From: an uncultured Coriobacteriaceae bacterium
Lineage (GTDB): Bacteria > Actinomycetota > Coriobacteriia > Coriobacteriales > Atopobiaceae
NCBI GenBank assembly: GCA_902766805.1
Contig: CACXFF010000319.1
Coordinates: forward strand, 1 to 9,047
Direction of reading: 5' to 3'
Length of the DNA stretch: 9,047 nucleotides
In this document: positions 5,939-9,047 of the stretch, piece after piece
How the letters are laid out: every line of letters begins with the position of its first letter
How positions within the stretch are numbered: the stretch's first letter is position 1
Translations under genes and position numbers: made by a program
The notes under the pieces: model-generated
The model's input: only the letters and a program-made list of their open reading frames with translations
Database searches by the model: none
Told to the model about the DNA's origin: nothing

Positions 5939-7315
5939 ATGAAAAGGATTGACCTGGCCGCCGGCCAACAGCTGCAAGAGTCCGACCTCACGCGCCAAGG
6001 CGTGCTGCCGCCCGGTGCGCTCGAGGCTGCGGCGGACATCATCGCGCAGGTGCGCGCGGGCGGCGACGCGGCCGTGCGGGAGCTCACGCTGCGCTTCGAC
6101 GGGGCCTGCCCGGACGCGTTCCGCGTGCCCGACGAGGTGGTGCGCGGCGCGCTCGATCTCGTGGACCCCCAGTTCGTCGCCGCCATCACCAAAGCCGCCG
6201 ACCAGATCCGCAGCTTCCACGAGCACGAGCGCGGCCAGTCCTGGACCACCTACCGTCCCGACGGCACCGTGCTTGGCGTCAAGGTCACTCCGGTGGCCAG
6301 CGCCGGCATCTACGTGCCCGGCGGTCGCGCACAGTACCCCTCCACGGTGCTCATGGACTGCATCCCCGCCAAGGTCGCGGGCGTGCGGCGCATCGTGATG
6401 GTCACCCCGCCGCAGAAGGATGGCACCCTGTCGGCCTATACCTTGGCTGCTGCGGCGCTCGCGGGCGTGGACGAGGTCTACGCCGTCGGCGGCGCCCAGG
6501 CCATCGCCGCCCTTGCCTACGGCACCGAGTCCATCCCGCGCGTGGCCAAGGTCGTCGGCCCCGGCAACGCCTACGTGGCCGCGGCCAAGAAGCTCGTCTC
6601 CGGGGACGTCGGCATCGACATGGTGGCTGGGCCCTCCGAAGTCTGCGTGCTGGCCGACGCGCAGGCCAACCCCGCGGTGGTCGCGGCCGACCTCATGGCC
6701 CAGGCCGAGCACGACCCGCAGGCCACCTGCTACCTGGTCACGCCCGCGGCCGAGCTCGTCGAGCCGGTGCTCGCGGCCCTGGACGCCTTCTGCGCGCAGT
6801 CCCCGCGTGAGCAGATCACCCGCGCGAGCTTGGACGACAACGGTGTGGTGGTCGTGACGGACGGCATGGACGACGCCCTGGCCGCGGTCAACGTCATCGC
6901 GCCCGAGCACCTGGAGCTGCACGCGGTCGACGCCTGGGACCTCTTGGGCAAGGTGGAGAATGCTGGCGCCATATTCGTGGGGCCTTGGAGCTCCGAGCCG
7001 CTGGGCGACTACGTGGCCGGCCCCGACCACACCCTGCCCACGGGCGGCACGGCGACCTTCTCCAACCCGCTGGGCGTCTACGACTTCGAGAAGCGCAGTT
7101 CGGTGATCGGCTACACGCGCGAGGGCATGCTGGCTGACGCCGACGCCACGCAGGTCATGGCGCAGGCCGAGGGCCTGTGGGCGCACGCGCTGTCCGTGGG
7201 CGTGCGCCGTCGCGTGGCGCAGGACGGCATCGACGACCCGGCCCGGCTCACGGTAGACGCCACGGCCACAGCCTGGCCGCACGAGCTCGCCGCGCCCGGC
7301 CGCGTGACGCTGTAG
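5939..7315 (+). CDS. hisD: Histidinol dehydrogenase
   Basis: This zinc enzyme oxidises L-histidinol to L-histidine in two NAD+-dependent steps, the end of the pathway, in the cytoplasm. Of the 458 residues, the recognisable sequence includes ASAGIYVPGGRAQYPS, YAVGGAQAIAALAYG, KVVGPGNAYV and DMVAGPSEV. By comparison with E. coli HisD, the zinc ligands are Gln255 and His258 (QAEHD), Asp357 (GDYVAG) and His416 (EGLWAH), and the catalytic Glu-His pair is Glu323-His324 (APEHLE). All are present, so the enzyme should be active. It is somewhat longer than E. coli HisD (434 aa), mainly through a C-terminal tail of about 25-30 residues after the last conserved helix. The ATG at 5939 follows AGGAGG (5925-5930) with an 8-base spacer. 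It lies 46 bp after hisZ-hisG and 43 bp before hisC, on the same strand with no promoter or terminator visible in either gap, so it is probably co-transcribed. Confidence 0.97.
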   Translation: MKRIDLAAGQQLQESDLTRQGVLPPGALEAAADIIAQVRAGGDAAVRELTLRFDGACPDAFRVPDEVVRGALDLVDPQFVAAITKAADQIRSFHEHERGQSWTTYRPDGTVLGVKVTPVASAGIYVPGGRAQYPSTVLMDCIPAKVAGVRRIVMVTPPQKDGTLSAYTLAAAALAGVDEVYAVGGAQAIAALAYGTESIPRVAKVVGPGNAYVAAAKKLVSGDVGIDMVAGPSEVCVLADAQANPAVVAADLMAQAEHDPQATCYLVTPAAELVEPVLAALDAFCAQSPREQITRASLDDNGVVVVTDGMDDALAAVNVIAPEHLELHAVDAWDLLGKVENAGAIFVGPWSSEPLGDYVAGPDHTLPTGGTATFSNPLGVYDFEKRSSVIGYTREGMLADADATQVMAQAEGLWAHALSVGVRRRVAQDGIDDPARLTVDATATAWPHELAAPGRVTL

Positions 7316-7358
7316 CGCCTGCGTCCCGCCCTCACGCCCGCAACCGAAAGGATCGTCC

Positions 7359-8459
7359 ATGTCCCAGATTCCCGAACGCGTCAAGCAGTGGATGCCCGCC
7401 CACCTGCACGGCCTGGAGCCCTATGACCCGGCCTTCACGCCCTGCGACACGATCCTTTCGGCCAACGAGAACAACTTCGGCGTGCCCGCCGCCGTGCGCG
7501 ACGAGATGCTCGCCGCGCTGGCAGGGGTGGAGGAGATGCGCTACCCGGACGCCCTGTCAGGCGAGCTGCGTGCGGAGCTGGCCGCCTGGCATGGGGTGGA
7601 GCCCGCCAACGTGCTGGTGTGCAACGGCGGCGACGAGGCGATCTTCAACTTCTTCCTGGCCTTCGGCGGGGGTGCCAAGCTGCTCAACTGCCCGCCGACC
7701 TTCGAGGTCTACGAGCTGTACGGCTCCATGGTGGGGGTGAGCGCGCACAACGTGTGGCGTGACCCCGAGACGCTGCGGCCGCGCTGGGACGAGCTGCTGG
7801 CGGCTGCTCCCTCCTGCGACCTGGCCGTGATCACCTCGCCCAACAACCCCACGGGCGACGCCGTGGAACGCGCGCAGGTGGAGCGGCTGCTCGAGGCCGT
7901 GCCGGGGCCGGTGCTCGTGGACGAGGCCTATGCCGAGTTCACCGGCGCGGGTCAGCTCGCTGCGGGTCAGCCGGGCACGGCGTTGCCACTGCTGGCCGAA
8001 CACCCCAACCTCGTGGTGCTGCACACGCTCTCCAAGGCCTTTGGCCTGGCGGGCGCGCGCATCGGCTACGTCATCGCCGACCCTGGCGTCATCTCCGCTT
8101 TGGCTGCCGTGCGCCAGCCCTATTCGGTGAACTCCTTCAGCCAAGCCGCGGCGCTCGTGGCCGTGCGCCGTCGCGAGGAGTTCGAACCCAACCTGCGCAC
8201 GCTGCTTGCCGAACGCTCTCGCGTCCAGCGGGCCTTGGCTGAGCTGCCGGGCGTCACGCTGTGGCCGAGCGACGCGAACTTCTTCCTCATGCGGGTGCCG
8301 GGCGCGGCGCAGCTGCGCGCACGGCTGCGCGACGAGCACTCCATCCTGGTGCGCGACTTCTCGGCCAAGCCGGGCCTGCAGGACTGCCTGCGCGTGACGG
8401 TGGGCCGGCCCGAGGACAACGACGCGCTGCTGGGGGCTTTGGGCACGCTGCTGGGCTGA
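7359..8459 (+). CDS. hisC: Histidinol-phosphate aminotransferase
   Basis: HisC is a PLP-dependent fold-type I aminotransferase that transfers the amino group of glutamate to imidazole-acetol phosphate, giving histidinol phosphate. The product is 366 aa (E. coli 356). Landmarks in order are SANENNFG near the N-terminus (the substrate-binding ANEN motif), NNPTG (162-166), VDEAYAEF with Asp188 and Tyr191 contacting the cofactor, and TLSKAFGLAGARIGY with the Schiff-base lysine Lys226. The C-terminal DCLRVTVGRPEDN contains the arginine expected to bind the substrate carboxylate or phosphate. The ATG at 7359 follows AAAGGA (7347-7352) with a 6-base spacer. Related aminotransferases can act on aromatic amino acids, but the position right after hisD in a his cluster supports HisC. 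It is the last his gene seen here; a 120-bp gap with no clear T-run terminator follows. Confidence 0.95.
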   Translation: MSQIPERVKQWMPAHLHGLEPYDPAFTPCDTILSANENNFGVPAAVRDEMLAALAGVEEMRYPDALSGELRAELAAWHGVEPANVLVCNGGDEAIFNFFLAFGGGAKLLNCPPTFEVYELYGSMVGVSAHNVWRDPETLRPRWDELLAAAPSCDLAVITSPNNPTGDAVERAQVERLLEAVPGPVLVDEAYAEFTGAGQLAAGQPGTALPLLAEHPNLVVLHTLSKAFGLAGARIGYVIADPGVISALAAVRQPYSVNSFSQAAALVAVRRREEFEPNLRTLLAERSRVQRALAELPGVTLWPSDANFFLMRVPGAAQLRARLRDEHSILVRDFSAKPGLQDCLRVTVGRPEDNDALLGALGTLLG

Positions 8460-8536
8460 CGGTGCCTGGCTGACGCTTGGCCGCTGGTTGCGTGCGGCTG
8501 GTGCAATCGCGCGCGCATGTGGCGCGGGCTTTGGCG

Positions 8537-8542
8537 TACCAT
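8537..8542 (+). promoter_or_regulatory. Weak -10 candidate for the peroxiredoxin gene
   Basis: TACCAT at 8537-8542 matches four of six -10 bases, 37 bases before the start codon. No clear -35 is present. The 120-bp gap from hisC and the change of function suggest a separate promoter, but read-through from hisC is not excluded. Confidence 0.25.
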
Positions 8543-8579
8543 CGAGGCACCATGCAGCCCGCGACGATGGGAGCCACCC

Positions 8580-9041
8580 ATGCTTGCAGTAGGAACGCTC
8601 GCCCCCGACTTCACCCTGCCCGACCAGAACGGCACGCCTCACAGCCTCTCGGACTACCGCGGCCGCAAGGTCGTGCTGTACTTCTATCCGCGCGACAACA
8701 CCTCCGGCTGCACCAAGCAGGCCTGCGCCTTTGGCGAGCTCTATCCGCAGTTCACCGAGCGCGGGGCGGTGGTGCTCGGCGTGAGCAAGGACAGCGTGGC
8801 CTCGCACAAGCGTTTCGAGGAGAAGTACGGCCTGCCCTTCACGCTGCTCTCCGACGAGGACAAGTCCGTCATCCAGGCCTATGACGTGTGGAAGGAAAAG
8901 AAGTCCTTCGGCAAGGTGGCGTTCGGCGTGGTGCGCAGCACCTACCTCATCGGTGAAGACGGCACGATCCTCAGGGCGCATGGTCGGGTGAAGCCCGCCG
9001 AGAACGCCGAGCAGATGTTGGCGGAGCTCGACATCGACTAG
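8580..9041 (+). CDS. bcp: Bcp/PrxQ-type thiol peroxidase (peroxiredoxin)
   Basis: Peroxiredoxins of the Bcp/PrxQ group reduce hydrogen peroxide and organic hydroperoxides using a reactive cysteine that is recycled by thioredoxin; they are cytoplasmic. The 153-aa product (E. coli Bcp is 156) has APDFTLPD (8-15), then YFYPRDNTSGCTKQAC, with peroxidatic Cys44 and, five residues on, the resolving Cys49 typical of the atypical two-cysteine form. Arg119 in GVVRSTYLI fits the conserved active-site arginine. The usual TPGCT is TSGCT here, a Pro-to-Ser change next to the active cysteine, seemingly mild. The ATG at 8580 follows GGGAG (8569-8573) at 6 bases; an in-frame ATG at 8517 adds 21 residues without family similarity and is rejected. 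The gene is complete and ends 6 bp before the window edge. Linkage to the his genes appears incidental. Confidence 0.93.
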   Translation: MLAVGTLAPDFTLPDQNGTPHSLSDYRGRKVVLYFYPRDNTSGCTKQACAFGELYPQFTERGAVVLGVSKDSVASHKRFEEKYGLPFTLLSDEDKSVIQAYDVWKEKKSFGKVAFGVVRSTYLIGEDGTILRAHGRVKPAENAEQMLAELDID

Positions 9042-9047
9042 GGATGC

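Noticed and set aside
4087..6249. Very long antisense open frame (720 codons), with similar ones at 1019-2545, 5756-7384 and 7557-8981
   Set aside because: They lie opposite well-identified genes, are rich in Arg, His and Gly, and resemble no family I know. GC-rich genes give long open frames on the other strand because stop codons are scarce.
8461..8480. Third copy of the recQ-flanking repeat after hisC
   Set aside because: Only GGTGCCTGG and a nearby GACG resemble 1099-1115. The conserved GTCTTTTTGGTA core is absent, so chance is likely.

Overview
This is a GC-rich window whose genes all lie on the + strand. It carries the end of a ClC-type anion channel or transporter gene, recQ, mntP, three histidine-biosynthesis genes and a bcp-type peroxiredoxin. 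GTG starts are used for two genes, and Shine-Dalgarno sites are good. GC-rich DNA with a short-form HisG plus HisZ, rather than the long HisG of Streptomyces and Mycobacterium, fits a Coriobacteriia-type actinobacterium best. That placement is inference from gene content and composition, not from a marker gene.

Layout. Bases 1-1083 are the 3' part of a ClC-family membrane protein that begins before the window. An intergenic repeat, an extended -10 promoter and a GC-rich leader hairpin precede recQ (1259-3067). This RecQ has a full helicase core, zinc-binding cysteines and an HRDC domain, but the winged-helix domain appears to be replaced by a low-complexity linker. A perfect 35-bp palindrome follows recQ; half of it recurs in inverted orientation before recQ. 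mntP (3223-3786, manganese efflux) has its own -10 box. The 375-bp gap 3787-4161 holds ten tandem 7-bp units and two candidate promoters, one overlapped by an operator-like inverted repeat.

Bases 4162-8459 are a probable histidine operon. A single gene encodes HisZ fused to HisG, followed by hisD and hisC with gaps of 46 and 43 bp. HisZ-HisG catalyses the first committed step, HisD the last two oxidations and HisC the transamination before them. The remaining his genes do not follow directly. After a 120-bp gap comes a bcp-type thiol peroxidase (8580-9041).

Most of the window is recognisable housekeeping metabolism. I found no defence island, mobile element with a transposase, CRISPR array, or stable RNA gene. 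The points most worth checking are the HisZ-HisG fusion, the RecQ without a winged helix, the palindromic repeat pair around recQ, and the heptanucleotide tandem repeat.
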